Of a stretch of 64,000 nucleotides of DNA, positions 38,539 through 47,579 are shown piece after piece. Each line of letters starts with the position of its first letter. Position 1 is the stretch's first letter. The DNA comes from Opitutaceae bacterium EW11 (GTDB taxonomy: Bacteria; Verrucomicrobiota; Verrucomicrobiia; Opitutales; Opitutaceae). A program made the translations under genes and the position numbers. The DNA lies in NCBI GenBank assembly GCA_003054665.1, contig QAYY01000008.1, forward strand, positions 109,665 through 173,664, read 5' to 3'. The notes beneath the pieces are model-generated. The model had not been told where the DNA came from. It ran no database searches and saw only the letters and a list, made by a program, of their open reading frames with translations.

Positions 38539-39366
38539 TCAACGCGCGAAGAATGGGTTGTTGCGTCGCTCCTGAGCGACTGTCGTCAACGGGCCGTGGC
38601 CGCACGCGATGGCGGTGTCGGCAGGGAGCGAGAGAATCTTGTTTTTGTTGTTGTCCAGCGCCGTGTAGTAGACGTCGGCCGGCGCCCCTCCCATGGAGCA
38701 CGAGAAGAGCGAATCCCCGACGACGACGAGCGGCAGGCTGAGCCCGGTAATATAGTAGGAGGCGCCGCCAAGGGCATGGCCCTGGGTGTAGAGAGTCTTG
38801 ATGGCAAACGGACCGATGTGGAAGAAGGCATTCTCGGCGAAGGCCTTGCCTCCGGCGTGGTCGACCGGGTCGAGTGCGGACGACCAAACCTCCGCGCCGG
38901 TCTCCTTTGCGAGACGGGGCAGATCGGCCACGTGGTCTTCGTGTTTATGGGTCAGGAAAATATACCGCAGGTGGAGCCGCTCAGTCTGGATGATATCCAG
39001 CATCGGTTCACAGGTCGCGCCGGTGTCAAAGCAGGCTGCCAAGCGGGATCGCTCGTCCCAGATGAGGTAACTATTGACCGTCATGTCTTCCATCGGGGTG
39101 TTGAAGGCTGCGAACCCGGTGGAAAAAAGCGGTTGCGTAGGATACCAGGATTTCCGGGCAAGTTGCACCAGACTGTCGCGATGCAGCCGGAGATGGGGGG
39201 CGACCCGGCGGGCGACGGCCTCGTTGAAACGTCCCGTCTTGAGCGCCGAAAGATCCGCGAGCGCGATTTCTGCACGCTGCGCGAGCTGTTCATCCGTGAT
39301 GCCAAGGCCTCGCTGGGCCTTGTTGATCACGTCGTCGTAGTTATCTTCCAGCGGAATGCGGCCCAT
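38539..39366 (-). CDS. Metallo-beta-lactamase-fold hydrolase with N-terminal helix-turn-helix-like domain
   Basis: A 275 aa protein. Residues about 8-72 are helical with an XRE-like arrangement (GITDEQLAQRAEIALADLSALKTGRF). The MBL domain (about 80-270) has THKHEDH (140-146) and later His/Asp ligands in YTQGHALGGASY, VVGDSLF and CGHGPLTTV, as in glyoxalase II-type enzymes. The HTH-MBL fusion is uncommon and suggests either DNA-binding coupled to a metabolite hydrolase or a reused helical cap. It is divergent from the SDR at 39568. Confidence 0.85.
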   Translation of the reverse strand: MGRIPLEDNYDDVINKAQRGLGITDEQLAQRAEIALADLSALKTGRFNEAVARRVAPHLRLHRDSLVQLARKSWYPTQPLFSTGFAAFNTPMEDMTVNSYLIWDERSRLAACFDTGATCEPMLDIIQTERLHLRYIFLTHKHEDHVADLPRLAKETGAEVWSSALDPVDHAGGKAFAENAFFHIGPFAIKTLYTQGHALGGASYYITGLSLPLVVVGDSLFSCSMGGAPADVYYTALDNNKNKILSLPADTAIACGHGPLTTVAQERRNNPFFAR

Positions 39367-39567
39367 AGAAAGGGGTCAACGTTGCCGCTTTCTGAACGAG
39401 TGCAACGACTGTTTGGCGGAACCGAGTGCATCCCGGTTTCTGCGTCCCGGACGACGGGCAGAGCCGCGCGGCGAACCAGCGGCTCACGCCGCAGGCGGCT
39501 TTTTCGTACAGGTGTCCTACGACTCGCTTGCCCCCGCGCCCAATCGCGTGTCTGATCGCCGCTCCCA
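39367..39567. promoter_or_regulatory. Divergent promoter region between MBL and SDR genes
   Basis: The 201-base gap must hold both promoters. I see no clear hexamers; the divergence makes this a natural place for a site bound by the HTH part of the MBL protein. Confidence 0.3.
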
Positions 39568-40356
39568 ATGAGCACTTCCGATTATGTCTCGTCTCTGTTC
39601 TCACTCACCGGAAAAGTCGCCGTCGTGATCGGCGGCACGGGCGAACTCTGCAGCGCCATGGCGCAAGGGCTTGCCGGAGCCGGTGCCGAAGTCGTCCTCG
39701 TCGGACGAAACGAGGAGAAGGCGAAAGGCCGGCTCGACAAAATCGCGGCCATCGGCGGGAAAGGGTATTTCGTCTCGGCGGAGGCGACGTCCAAGGCCGA
39801 GATGCAGGCGCTGCTCGACACAGTGCTGAAACGTTCGGGACGGGTCGACGTCGTGATCAATGGCGCCGGCGTCAATTCGGCGACACCGTTTCTCGATATT
39901 TCCGAAGACGAATTCGATCGCATTGTACGCGTGAATCTGAAGGGCGTGTTCCTCGGATGCCAGGTGTTCGGCAAATACATGGTCGATCGCGGAGAAGGCG
40001 GTTCGATCATCAATCTCGGTTCCATGTCGGGGATTGTTCCGCTTTCCCGCGTCTTCACGTATTCGGCGACGAAGGCCGCGGTTCATAATCTTTCGAAGAA
40101 CCTTGCGCGCGAGTGGGCCCCGAAGCGCGTGCGTGTCAATACGCTGGTTCCAGGATTCTTCCCGGCCGAGCAGAATCGGAAGGTCCTGACTCCCGATCGC
40201 GTATCAAGCATTCTGGGACATACGCCGATGAAACGGTTTGGCGAGGCCAACGAGTTGGTGGGGGCGACGCTCCTGCTGGCTAGCGATGCCGCATCGGGAT
40301 TCATTACCGGCGCGGAAATCGTCGTGGACGGCGGCTATCATGCCATGACGATTTGA
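39568..40356 (+). CDS. SDR oxidoreductase, D-mannonate/fructuronate reductase-like
   Basis: A 262 aa classical SDR. Landmarks are [11 protein letters not shown] (cofactor loop, near 22), NGAG (about 97), Ser near 151 and YSATK (about 164-168), then [10 protein letters not shown]. The GGTGELC form and the PAEQNR loop are seen in SDRs annotated as D-mannonate oxidoreductase; that substrate is suggested, not shown. A strong terminator follows directly. Confidence 0.85.
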   Translation: MSTSDYVSSLFSLTGKVAVVIGGTGELCSAMAQGLAGAGAEVVLVGRNEEKAKGRLDKIAAIGGKGYFVSAEATSKAEMQALLDTVLKRSGRVDVVINGAGVNSATPFLDISEDEFDRIVRVNLKGVFLGCQVFGKYMVDRGEGGSIINLGSMSGIVPLSRVFTYSATKAAVHNLSKNLAREWAPKRVRVNTLVPGFFPAEQNRKVLTPDRVSSILGHTPMKRFGEANELVGATLLLASDAASGFITGAEIVVDGGYHAMTI

Positions 40357-40380
40357 TGGTTTTCCCTATTGTTACCCCGG

Positions 40381-40409
40381 AAAACGGCGCCTTTGGCGCC
40401 GTTTTTTAT
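40381..40409 (+). terminator. Rho-independent terminator of the SDR gene
   Basis: AACGGCGCC-TTT-GGCGCCGTT is followed by TTTTATT. The A-run on the left gives it partial symmetry. Confidence 0.93.
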
Positions 40410-40578
40410 TGTTCGTAGAGAGGTGTGAACCAGGGTGAGATTATTGATCTAGGTTGCCTTGGATTAGTAAGTTGCGTAATACTAAACATTGTAGATTTCG
40501 ATGTAAGGCACCCATATTGCAATGCAAACCTTGATATAGGACTTGCTAAAACCGTCACTATATCGTTCTCTGCGGCGT

Positions 40579-40956
40579 ATGGTCACCGAAGTCGTCAAGG
40601 AACTACAGGCCGCAAAAGCAAAAGTGGCCGAGCTAGAAACAGCTCTCGAGAAACAACGGAGACAGCAACTTGCTGGACTCCCGAAGGAATATGGATTCGA
40701 AAGCGTTGAAGACTTTATCAACGCCGTGAAACAGGCCAGCGGCAAGGGGCGCAAAGGCCGCGTTGCGAAGGTCGCCGTTGGCGGCAAAAAGAAACGCAGC
40801 AAGCGCGCCCACATCACGCCGGAGCTGAAGGATAAGGTGAAGGCTGCCGTTCAGGCCGGGAAAACCGGAGCGGCCATCGCCAAGGAATTCGGCATTTCTG
40901 TTCCCAGCGTCCAGAACATCAAGAAAGAGTTCGGGCTGGTAAAGAGCCGGAAATAA
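40579..40956 (+). CDS. Small DNA-binding protein: coiled coil, basic linker and helix-turn-helix
   Basis: A 125 aa protein starting at ATG 40579; a TTG at 40543 would add 12 residues. Residues 1-32 form a coiled coil (VVKELQAAKAKVAELETALE), about 55-75 a lysine/arginine-rich linker (GKGRKGRVAKVAVGGKKKRSKR), and about 80-120 a resolvase-like helix-turn-helix (GKTGAAIAKEFGISVPSVQNIKKEFG). The oligomerising coil plus basic linker recalls H-NS-type nucleoid proteins. The 169 bases upstream (40410-40578) are AT-rich against the local background. It stands alone between two terminators. Confidence 0.78.
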   Translation: MVTEVVKELQAAKAKVAELETALEKQRRQQLAGLPKEYGFESVEDFINAVKQASGKGRKGRVAKVAVGGKKKRSKRAHITPELKDKVKAAVQAGKTGAAIAKEFGISVPSVQNIKKEFGLVKSRK

Positions 40957-40987
40957 TTCCGGCGGTTGCTTATTTGTCAGTGTTCTC

Positions 40988-41016
40988 GCCCCCGGGTGAT
41001 CCCCGGGGGCTTTTTT
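40988..41016 (+). terminator. Rho-independent terminator of the HTH protein gene
   Basis: A perfect 9-bp stem GCCCCCGGG / CCCGGGGGC with a five-base loop is followed by six T residues. Confidence 0.95.
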
Positions 41017-41055
41017 GTCGTTGCACTCGAGGCGAACGGGATAGGCTGCCGGTGA

Positions 41056-42306
41056 ATGCTGCGCACCATCGTGCATCTCGACGCCGACGCCTTCTTTGTA
41101 TCCGTGGAGCAGGCACGGAATCCGGCGCTGCGCGGAAAGAAGGTCGCGGTGGGTGGGCGCCAGCGTGGGATCATTTCGTCGGCCAGCTATGAGGCACGCG
41201 CATGCGGCGTATACACGCCGATGCCGACGAGCCGTGCTTTGAAAGTGTGCCCGGACCTGATCCTGGTGAGTCACACCTCCGGATTGTACGGTGAATATTC
41301 CAGGAGGCTCTTCGCGCTCTGCGAGCAGCTGACACCCCTCGTGCAGCGCAGCTCCATCGACGAGGGCTATCTCGATGTTACTCCGTGCGGGTTCAAGAGC
41401 TTGGGCGACGTCGAAACGGCAGTGCGGAAACTGCAGATGAGGATTACCGACGAACTCGGCATCACGGTTTCCTTCGGAATAGCGAGCAACAAGCTGGTCG
41501 CGGCGATCGCGAGCAAGTTGAAGAAGCCGCGCGGCTTTGTCGTTGTGCCGCACGGCGGCGAGGCGGGTTTTCTCGCTCCGCTTTCCATAGGGAAGCTGCC
41601 CGGCATCGGCGAAAAAACGGAGAAGTACCTGAACGCGCACGGCATCAAGATCGTCTCGGATTTGTTCGAGCGCACCGAATCCGAGCTGTCGTCGCTGCTC
41701 GGCTCGGGTTGGCGCGAGCTACTGGAGAGCGCGCGAGGGGTGGACCACCGCGAAGTCGAAACGGACGAGGCGGACGCGAAATCGTATTCCCAGCAGGAGA
41801 CGTTTGGACGAGATATAGCCGATCGTGCGGAAATCGAGCGCGTCGCCAAGCGCATGCTCGAAGAGCTGATGAGGAAGGTGAGAAACGATCGGAAGCGCGT
41901 GCGCACGCTGACGATCCGCGTTCGTTACCCCGACTTTTCTCAGGCATCCGCGGCGCACACGGTCCCCGAATCTAGCGAATTGGAGACGGCGTTTTATGCT
42001 TGGATCGCGCCGACCCTGGATGCGGCGTGGAAAAAACGACGTCCATTGCGGCTCGTGAGCGTCAGGCTCTCGGGGGTGGATGATGCGCCCGAACAGCTTC
42101 AGCTTTTTTCGGAAACGAGCGACAAACGGAAGCGATTGGCCGCTGCCGTGGACGCGTTGAAGCAGAAGGGCGGAGAAGGCATCGTTGTTCACGGCAGCCA
42201 GATCGCGGCTGCTTCCTCCTCCGCAGCCGGTGCGAGAAAACTCGGGGTGAAACGGGGTGACGGGGATCCTGGCCGGCGGGATAAATCCGAGTTTGGGCGG
42301 GAGTGA
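41056..42306 (+). CDS. dinB: DNA polymerase IV (Y family)
   Basis: A 416 aa translesion polymerase. The palm motifs are intact: HLDADAFFVSVEQ (Asp9) and SSIDEGYLD (Asp102, Glu103) for the catalytic metals, with the fingers region RGIISSASYEARACGV. The thumb HhH motif is at KLPGIGEKTEKYL and the little finger follows (about 245-350). The last 65 residues are low-complexity and basic, with no obvious beta-clamp peptide at the very end. The gene starts 40 bases past the upstream terminator. Confidence 0.95.
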   Translation: MLRTIVHLDADAFFVSVEQARNPALRGKKVAVGGRQRGIISSASYEARACGVYTPMPTSRALKVCPDLILVSHTSGLYGEYSRRLFALCEQLTPLVQRSSIDEGYLDVTPCGFKSLGDVETAVRKLQMRITDELGITVSFGIASNKLVAAIASKLKKPRGFVVVPHGGEAGFLAPLSIGKLPGIGEKTEKYLNAHGIKIVSDLFERTESELSSLLGSGWRELLESARGVDHREVETDEADAKSYSQQETFGRDIADRAEIERVAKRMLEELMRKVRNDRKRVRTLTIRVRYPDFSQASAAHTVPESSELETAFYAWIAPTLDAAWKKRRPLRLVSVRLSGVDDAPEQLQLFSETSDKRKRLAAAVDALKQKGGEGIVVHGSQIAAASSSAAGARKLGVKRGDGDPGRRDKSEFGRE

Positions 42307-42373
42307 GCTAAAAGGGCGGATCCAGGCCGTGGCGGGCTTGAGAAATTCGGCCCGCTGGATAAACCAGCGCTGT

Positions 42374-42937
42374 ATGCCGATCTACGAGTATTACTGCCCG
42401 GAGAATCACACGATCTACCAGTTTTTCGCGAAGACGTTGGCTCAGGGGCGGACCACTCCCAAATGCCCCGACAACCCGGAGTATTCCATGAGGCGTGTTG
42501 TTTCCGCCTTCGCCATAAGTAGCGGCGGGAAAAAAACGGATATGGAACCCGCTGCGGCGGACGCGGCCAGCGATCCCACAGAAGACGCCCGGCTCGATGC
42601 AGCGATGAACGAAATGGAAAAAGAGTTCTCGAGCGTCGACGAAAACGACCCTCGCGCGATGGCGAGGATGATGCGGAGGATGGCCGAACTGACGGGCGAG
42701 AAGATCGACGGCGAGATGGAGGAAGTCGTGCGCAAACTGGAAGAAGGGGCCGACCCGGACACGCTGGAAGATCAATTCACGGGCGGCGAGGATGCCGGCG
42801 CCATGGACGATGCCTACGGCGAGGGACCGATGGGCGGTCCTGATGCGAAGGCCGGCGAGCAGAAGGAGAAAAAACACCGCTTCCGGAGTCGCAACGTCGC
42901 CCCGCGCAGGGACCCGAAGTTGTACGATTACGAGTGA
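42374..42937 (+). CDS. FmdB-type zinc ribbon protein with acidic extension
   Basis: A 187 aa protein. The start at 42374 (MPIYEYYCPENH) is the universal start of FmdB-like zinc ribbons, with Cys pairs near 8 and 30. Unlike the short family form, the first pair is C-PENH rather than CXXC, so zinc binding may be weakened. Residues 50-187 form an acidic, helical and glycine-rich tail (EKEFSSVDENDPRAMARMMRRM, GGEDAGAMDD) ending RRDPKLYDYE. It lies 67 bases after dinB and could be co-transcribed. Function unknown. Confidence 0.75.
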   Translation: MPIYEYYCPENHTIYQFFAKTLAQGRTTPKCPDNPEYSMRRVVSAFAISSGGKKTDMEPAAADAASDPTEDARLDAAMNEMEKEFSSVDENDPRAMARMMRRMAELTGEKIDGEMEEVVRKLEEGADPDTLEDQFTGGEDAGAMDDAYGEGPMGGPDAKAGEQKEKKHRFRSRNVAPRRDPKLYDYE

Positions 42938-43110
42938 GGGAAGCCGGAAGGGCTGAAGGGCGGAAAGGCTGAGGGGCTGTATTTCTGAGGCTGTTCGTCG
43001 CGTCCCGGCGTGTCGCGGCGGGTATCCGCCAGCGGGTTGTTTTCGCACGAACCGTCTCCGGGGACCGTCTCTTTCAGCCTTTCAGCCCTTCGTTCCTTCA
43101 GCCTTTCTAT
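42938..43110. repeat. Inverted repeat pair of GGCTGA units
   Basis: Directly after the stop codon, a run of GGCTGA units (42951-42956, 42967-42972 and a partial third) begins. Its inverted counterpart, with CAGCC units, covers about 43071-43107 and ends just before the next gene. Aligned, the arms share roughly 18 of 23 bases around GAAGGGC-GAAAGGCTGA. The loop is about 90 bases. The unit sequence differs from the GAAGTTGG family, but the layout of inward-facing periodic arms is the same. Confidence 0.7.
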
Positions 43111-43114
43111 CGTC

Positions 43115-43921
43115 ATGTCTTCTCCCGAACTACTTTCCCGAATCGATGCAGGCAAAGCTGCGGTGTTTTCGCAGACCGAGCTCCTTCATCGCGAATTTGG
43201 GCGCGCCCAGAGCAACTGGAAATTCGACGGTACTCGCGTCACGCCAGTCGATATTGCCATCTCCGAGGCCATCGTGAAGGCGCTCTCGAGCCGTTTTCCG
43301 GGAGATCAGTTTTTCAGCGAGGAACTCGCGGAGACGGACAAGCCGATCCCGGTAACGGCTCGGTTTTCATGGGTGCTCGATCCGATCGACGGCACGAACA
43401 ACTATGCGAAGGGTATAGCTCATTGCGCGATTTCCCTGGCGCTGCTCGAGAATGGCAGTCCAGTTTACGGAATCATCTACGACCTAAGCCGCCGCGTCTT
43501 GATGCACGGCGGGCCCGGGTTCGGCCTCTGGGACGGCGATCGCGAGGCTAAGGTGAAAACGACGCCCCCGGATTCCCAGAGCCTGCTCGGATTTCATAGT
43601 CCGTACGACAAGGCGTATTCTGCACAGGCTCGCACCATCGTGGAGAACTTCAAGATCCGGGGTCTCGGCAGCAGCACCTTGCACCTCGCTTATGTCGCCG
43701 TCGGCATTCTCGACGGCACGGTCGATCACAACGTCAAGGTGTGGGACATCGCGGCCGGCGTTCCGCTCTGCCTGGCGGGCGGTGGACGAGTCGAGTTTCT
43801 CAACGGCGATCAGTTCCCGCTGCGCCTATTCGATCTGCGCATGAAGCGTATTCAATACATCGCGGGCAACGAAGCGATGTGCGCACGACTCCGGGACCTG
43901 CTGGCACGAACTGGACAGTAG
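43115..43921 (+). CDS. Inositol monophosphatase family phosphatase
   Basis: A 268 aa phosphatase. The start at 43115 gives the standard N-terminus. Metal-binding motifs are complete: FFSEE (Glu69/70), LDPIDGTNNYAKG (Asp89, Asp92) and KVWDIAAG near 215. The NNYAKG form differs from the usual TNFxHG and suggests a substrate other than inositol phosphate, for example a sugar or nucleotide phosphate. Its start lies inside or next to the right repeat arm, with no Shine-Dalgarno site. The 175 bases after it (43922-44096) hold nothing notable. Confidence 0.9.
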   Translation: MSSPELLSRIDAGKAAVFSQTELLHREFGRAQSNWKFDGTRVTPVDIAISEAIVKALSSRFPGDQFFSEELAETDKPIPVTARFSWVLDPIDGTNNYAKGIAHCAISLALLENGSPVYGIIYDLSRRVLMHGGPGFGLWDGDREAKVKTTPPDSQSLLGFHSPYDKAYSAQARTIVENFKIRGLGSSTLHLAYVAVGILDGTVDHNVKVWDIAAGVPLCLAGGGRVEFLNGDQFPLRLFDLRMKRIQYIAGNEAMCARLRDLLARTGQ

Positions 43922-44096
43922 CTCCTCGCGGCGTCGGCCTGCGAGCGCACGCGACGTTCAGGATTCAGTAGGCTGATCGCCGCGATGCCCGCCAGGAAAC
44001 GCGCATCAGAATAGCAACGCCGGCTGCCCTGCACCAGGGAGCCGTTCTGTTTGCCCGGCAACCGATACTCCGAGATTCAATCCGCGGACGCGCGGC

Positions 44097-45455
44097 TCAA
44101 ACGGTGTATTGTTTGAGCGGAATCGGATCCAGGATCTTGGTGTTTGGCAGGGCGGCGGAAAGCTGCTGCTGGAACCATTCACGCGAGGCGGGCTCGCCGT
44201 GCGTCAGCACAATGCTCCGCGGTGTGGCCTGCGTGGCAAACTGCAGCAGTTCTTCGCGATCGGCGTGGCCGCTCAGCTCGAATTTGTAGATGTTCGCCTT
44301 GATCTTCGCGCGGACATTTGCGGCCTCGAAGAGGAAAGAGTCGCCGGGTTGGCTGGCGAGAAGTTTGCCTCCGGGCGTATCGGGATCGCAGTAGCCGACG
44401 AAGCCGATTGAGTTCCTGGCGTGCGCGGCGAGTCCGGAGGCGAGCACGTATGACGGCGTGCGTTCGACGAGCATTCCGGAGCTGATGATATAAAGCGCGT
44501 TTTGTTGCGGATCCTGGCCGGGCTTCAGCTGGCGCGGGGCGGGCTTGATCTTCAGGTCCTTGATCACGCTCCGGGTGAAGTTCACGTGCTTCGTCTTGCG
44601 GCTGATTTCGTCAAGGTAGTCGGCAAGGTCCATGCCGAGTCCGGATGCGAAGATCGGACAATCGACGAGTTTCCCGAATTTCCGGGCGTCGTGGATGATG
44701 GTGAGAATCTCCTGCTGCCGCCCGAGGGCGAAAACGGGGATCAGGTACGAACCGCCGTTCTGGATCGTTTCGTTGATGGTCGAGATGAGCCGGGTCACCT
44801 CGAGACGACGGGCCTTCTCCGGCGGACGATGGGTTCCTCCGCGGGTGGTCTCCGTCACGAGAGTATCGAAGTGGCCGGCCGGAAAAATCGCGCCAGGCAA
44901 GGTGCGCTGATCTTCAAAAAGAACGTCTCCCGTGAAGAAGATCTGCCGCCCCTTGTGATGAATCTCAACGCCTGCGGCTCCGGCAACGTGGCCTGCGGGA
45001 TGGAAAATGAACTCCAGCTCGTCGCGGTCGCCGCGGAATTTCTTGGCGTGGCCGAACGGAAGGCCGGTCATGCGCGGAGCACAGCGGTCGATTTCCTCGT
45101 GCGTGAAAAGCGGATACTCCGGAATGTTCTCTTCCTCCTTCTGTCGCGTCATCACGCTGGCCGAGTTGTGCAGCATGCGCTCGATCAGCATCCGGCTCGA
45201 GGTCGTCATGACCACGGGAGTCTTGGGATGGTCGCGCATCACCAGGGGAAGGCTGCCGATATGATCGAGGTGGCAGTGCGTGATGACGATCAGGTCCAGG
45301 CGCACGCCGCGGAGCGGGCTGAGATCGGGCGTGGCGAGGCGGCCGACCTTTTTCGGATGAAGCCCGCAATCGATCAGAATATTGAGGTCGCCGATTTGGA
45401 CGAAGAGAGAATTGGCGCCGATGCCGCCATCTCGATTCAAGTCGATGAGCTTCAT
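44097..45455 (-). CDS. Beta-CASP metallo-beta-lactamase ribonuclease-like protein
   Basis: A 452 aa protein. The MBL core has THCHLDHIG (His60, His62, Asp64, His65), FHPAGHVAGAAG and FTGDVLFE. The beta-CASP part has GGSYLIPVFALGRQQE and the C-terminal RMMBL motif LSGHADREELLQF with VLTHGEP. This set defines the CPSF73-like RNA-processing nucleases found in bacteria. It probably cleaves RNA in the cytoplasm; the exact target is unknown. It stands alone, divergent from nothing close, and converges with the phosphatase. Confidence 0.92.
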   Translation of the reverse strand: MKLIDLNRDGGIGANSLFVQIGDLNILIDCGLHPKKVGRLATPDLSPLRGVRLDLIVITHCHLDHIGSLPLVMRDHPKTPVVMTTSSRMLIERMLHNSASVMTRQKEEENIPEYPLFTHEEIDRCAPRMTGLPFGHAKKFRGDRDELEFIFHPAGHVAGAAGVEIHHKGRQIFFTGDVLFEDQRTLPGAIFPAGHFDTLVTETTRGGTHRPPEKARRLEVTRLISTINETIQNGGSYLIPVFALGRQQEILTIIHDARKFGKLVDCPIFASGLGMDLADYLDEISRKTKHVNFTRSVIKDLKIKPAPRQLKPGQDPQQNALYIISSGMLVERTPSYVLASGLAAHARNSIGFVGYCDPDTPGGKLLASQPGDSFLFEAANVRAKIKANIYKFELSGHADREELLQFATQATPRSIVLTHGEPASREWFQQQLSAALPNTKILDPIPLKQYTV

Positions 45456-45524
45456 GTATCGGGCGCAGCTAGAGGCACACGACGTGTAGCCGCAAGCGCA
45501 AGTTTTTGCGTCTCCGGGAGCTGC

Positions 45525-45941
45525 TCAAGACTCCGGGACCGTCATGTCGAAAGGGGGCAACACGACGTGTATTTTGTTTCCGAATTCGTCGACGCCGTGG
45601 AAGCTGCCGTAAGCGCGCGTATCGACTCCGGTCACATGGTAGCTGTTGTAGGAAAACTGTTCTCCGGGAGAGAGCCTTGGCGTTTCACCGACGATCTTGT
45701 CGCCTTCGATCACGACCTGACTGCCGTCAGGCTGCTGCAGCACCCACTTGCGTCCCAGGAGCGTGATGGCGCGATCGGAGGAGTTGCGGATCGTGATGAA
45801 ATACACAAACGCATGCGGTTTGTCCTCCGGAAGGCTCTTCCCTCCGTGGTGGTAGACGAGTTTGTCGAGGTGGGCGGATAGCCCGGGCAATGGATTGGAG
45901 CTTGCCACGCGAATGAACGGAGGAAGAAACCACGCGCACAC
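45525..45941 (-). CDS. apaG: ApaG-domain protein
   Basis: A 138 aa protein with a GTG start at 45941; a second GTG at 45908 would give 127 aa, nearer to the 125 aa of typical ApaG. The domain is clear: FVYFITIRNSSDRAITLLGRKWVL, GEGIVG-like GDKIVGETPRLSPGEQFSYNS and YGSFHGVDEFGNKIHVVLPPF. ApaG is a small fibronectin-III-like fold of uncertain role. It is divergent from the TauE/SafE-like gene by 83 bases. Confidence 0.92.
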   Translation of the reverse strand: MCAWFLPPFIRVASSNPLPGLSAHLDKLVYHHGGKSLPEDKPHAFVYFITIRNSSDRAITLLGRKWVLQQPDGSQVVIEGDKIVGETPRLSPGEQFSYNSYHVTGVDTRAYGSFHGVDEFGNKIHVVLPPFDMTVPES

Positions 45942-46024
45942 TGGTTTGCAAATCGAAGCGCGGGCCCCCTCCCGGCAGCGAAAGGATTTGGCTCGGCACG
46001 TCGGTGCCCCAAGCGTGGCGGGTG

Positions 46025-46759
46025 ATGTCGTGGTCGGATTTCGCCAAAGTGTTTTTGCTCGGGCTCGCAGGCAGCGGGCACTGCATCGGCATGTGCGGCG
46101 CGTTTGCCATGGCGGTTTCCGTCGGGGCGCGAAATCGGGGTGAACTGCTGGCGCGCCACGTCTGCTATCAACTCGGGAAATCGGCTTCGTACGCCTTTGT
46201 CGGCGTGCTCCTTCTGCTCGCTGCCGAGTGGGTGGCGCAACAAGCGCCCGTGCTCCAGTTTCAACGGCTCATTGGGATCGTCGCGGGCGTCGCGATGGTG
46301 GTCGTCGGCGTACTGCTGCTTTTTGAGGTGCGTTTGACCGGTTCGGCGCAGCGCGTGTGGTTCGGTGCCGGCGCCTGCAACGCGCTCTCGTCGCTCTGGC
46401 GTTCCCCCTCGCTGTTCAAGAGCGTGTTGGTCGGATGGGTGAACGGATTTCTGCCCTGCGGGCTTTCGTTCATGGCGTTGCTCTACCTGGCCAGCACCGG
46501 CTCTACCACGACGACGGTGATCGGCGCCTTCGTCTTCGGCGCTGCGACGTTGCCGAGCCTTCTCCTTGTCGGCTGGGTCGGCCAGAAACTGGGCGTGCAA
46601 CCACGGCGTTGGCTCGTCCGGGTTAGCGGCGCTCTCCTCATCGCGCTGGGGGTGTTGACCACGGTGCGAGACCAGCCCGCGGTGCACGGCTGGTTTCACA
46701 AGCATCTCATGCCGTCCGTGCAAGCCGTGCCGGCAGGCGAGACGTGCCACCAGCCGTAA
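46025..46759 (+). CDS. TauE/SafE (UreH-like) family membrane protein
   Basis: A 244 aa protein with six predicted helices. The ATG at 46025 is preferred to a GTG at 46004. Two family motifs are visible: GSGHCIGMCGAFAMA (first helix) and NGFLPCGLSFMALLYLA (mid-protein), the paired cysteines being typical of the DsbD/UreH-like group linked to copper handling and heme-copper oxidase assembly. That role is suggested by the family only. It converges with the exported protein at 46778, with 18 bases between. Confidence 0.85.
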   Translation: MSWSDFAKVFLLGLAGSGHCIGMCGAFAMAVSVGARNRGELLARHVCYQLGKSASYAFVGVLLLLAAEWVAQQAPVLQFQRLIGIVAGVAMVVVGVLLLFEVRLTGSAQRVWFGAGACNALSSLWRSPSLFKSVLVGWVNGFLPCGLSFMALLYLASTGSTTTTVIGAFVFGAATLPSLLLVGWVGQKLGVQPRRWLVRVSGALLIALGVLTTVRDQPAVHGWFHKHLMPSVQAVPAGETCHQP

Positions 46760-46777
46760 GTCGGCTGCAGCGGAGGA

Positions 46778-47488
46778 TTATTTGGACTGGGGTGCCGCGG
46801 GCGTCGGGCGAGTTTTTCCCGCGTACGTGTAGTCCGAATACTTCACCGTCAGGTCTTCGTCGAGAGATCGAAAGATCATGGCGCGACCCCGTACGCGGAC
46901 CTCGATGTGGTCGAGCAGAGTGGGGCGTTCGGCGTCGGGGAGCATGTAGTGGATTGTCGTGCGCGCTTCCTCGATCTTGACGAGGAACATGGGCGAGAAC
47001 GGCTCGGTGTTCGAGAGCTCCACCTTCTCGATGGTATGGGTCGGCTTGTGATAAGTGAAGGTGCTTACCATGAAGCGCGCGGTGGTGTCCTGCTTGTCGC
47101 CGGCTTTCAGGTGAAAGCGATAGGCGCACCGTTCGGTGTCGTCGCTCAGGCGCTCGGCGGTGGCGTAGTCGAGCTGCTTCGTCACATCGGGCGCGGTGTC
47201 GCCGCGGGAGCGACGCGTCTGCTTTTCGTTATACTCCTTGAGTTCGTCCTCCGTCGGAGCGCGTCCGTCCTTCTTCAGCAACGTCCAACGAGAAAACTCC
47301 GGCTTCGAAGCGTCGTAGTGTTCGACAAGGCTCTTCTTCTCCGAGGCGGTCGACTGGACGAAGCTCCAGCCTTTCGTGCCCTCGGCGCGAAACGATTTCA
47401 GCGCGGCTTCGAAGTCGGCCGGCAGCGGGTCCGCGGCAAAAGCGCCGGCGAGAAGGACGAGGGAAAATGCGGCGAGGCGTGCGAGCAT
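46778..47488 (-). CDS. Exported protein of unknown function
   Basis: A 236 aa protein with a signal peptide (MLARLAAFSLVLLAGAFA, cleavage near 19). The mature part is charged, with a predicted beta-rich half from about 110 (CAYRFHLKAGDKQDTTARFM ... HTIEKVELSNTEPFSPMF ... LDHIEVRVRGRAMIF), which resembles lipid-binding or LolA-like curved sheets, though no motif proves this. One cysteine only. It is not in an operon. I do not recognise a named family. Confidence 0.7.
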   Translation of the reverse strand: MLARLAAFSLVLLAGAFAADPLPADFEAALKSFRAEGTKGWSFVQSTASEKKSLVEHYDASKPEFSRWTLLKKDGRAPTEDELKEYNEKQTRRSRGDTAPDVTKQLDYATAERLSDDTERCAYRFHLKAGDKQDTTARFMVSTFTYHKPTHTIEKVELSNTEPFSPMFLVKIEEARTTIHYMLPDAERPTLLDHIEVRVRGRAMIFRSLDEDLTVKYSDYTYAGKTRPTPAAPQSK

Positions 47489-47579
47489 GTGTGGGAAAAA
47501 GTGAATACGGCGAAAGAAATCCAGGTGGTGACGTAAGAAGTCACCAGCCGGCGCGTTTTATCAAGTGAAAGGCACCCCA

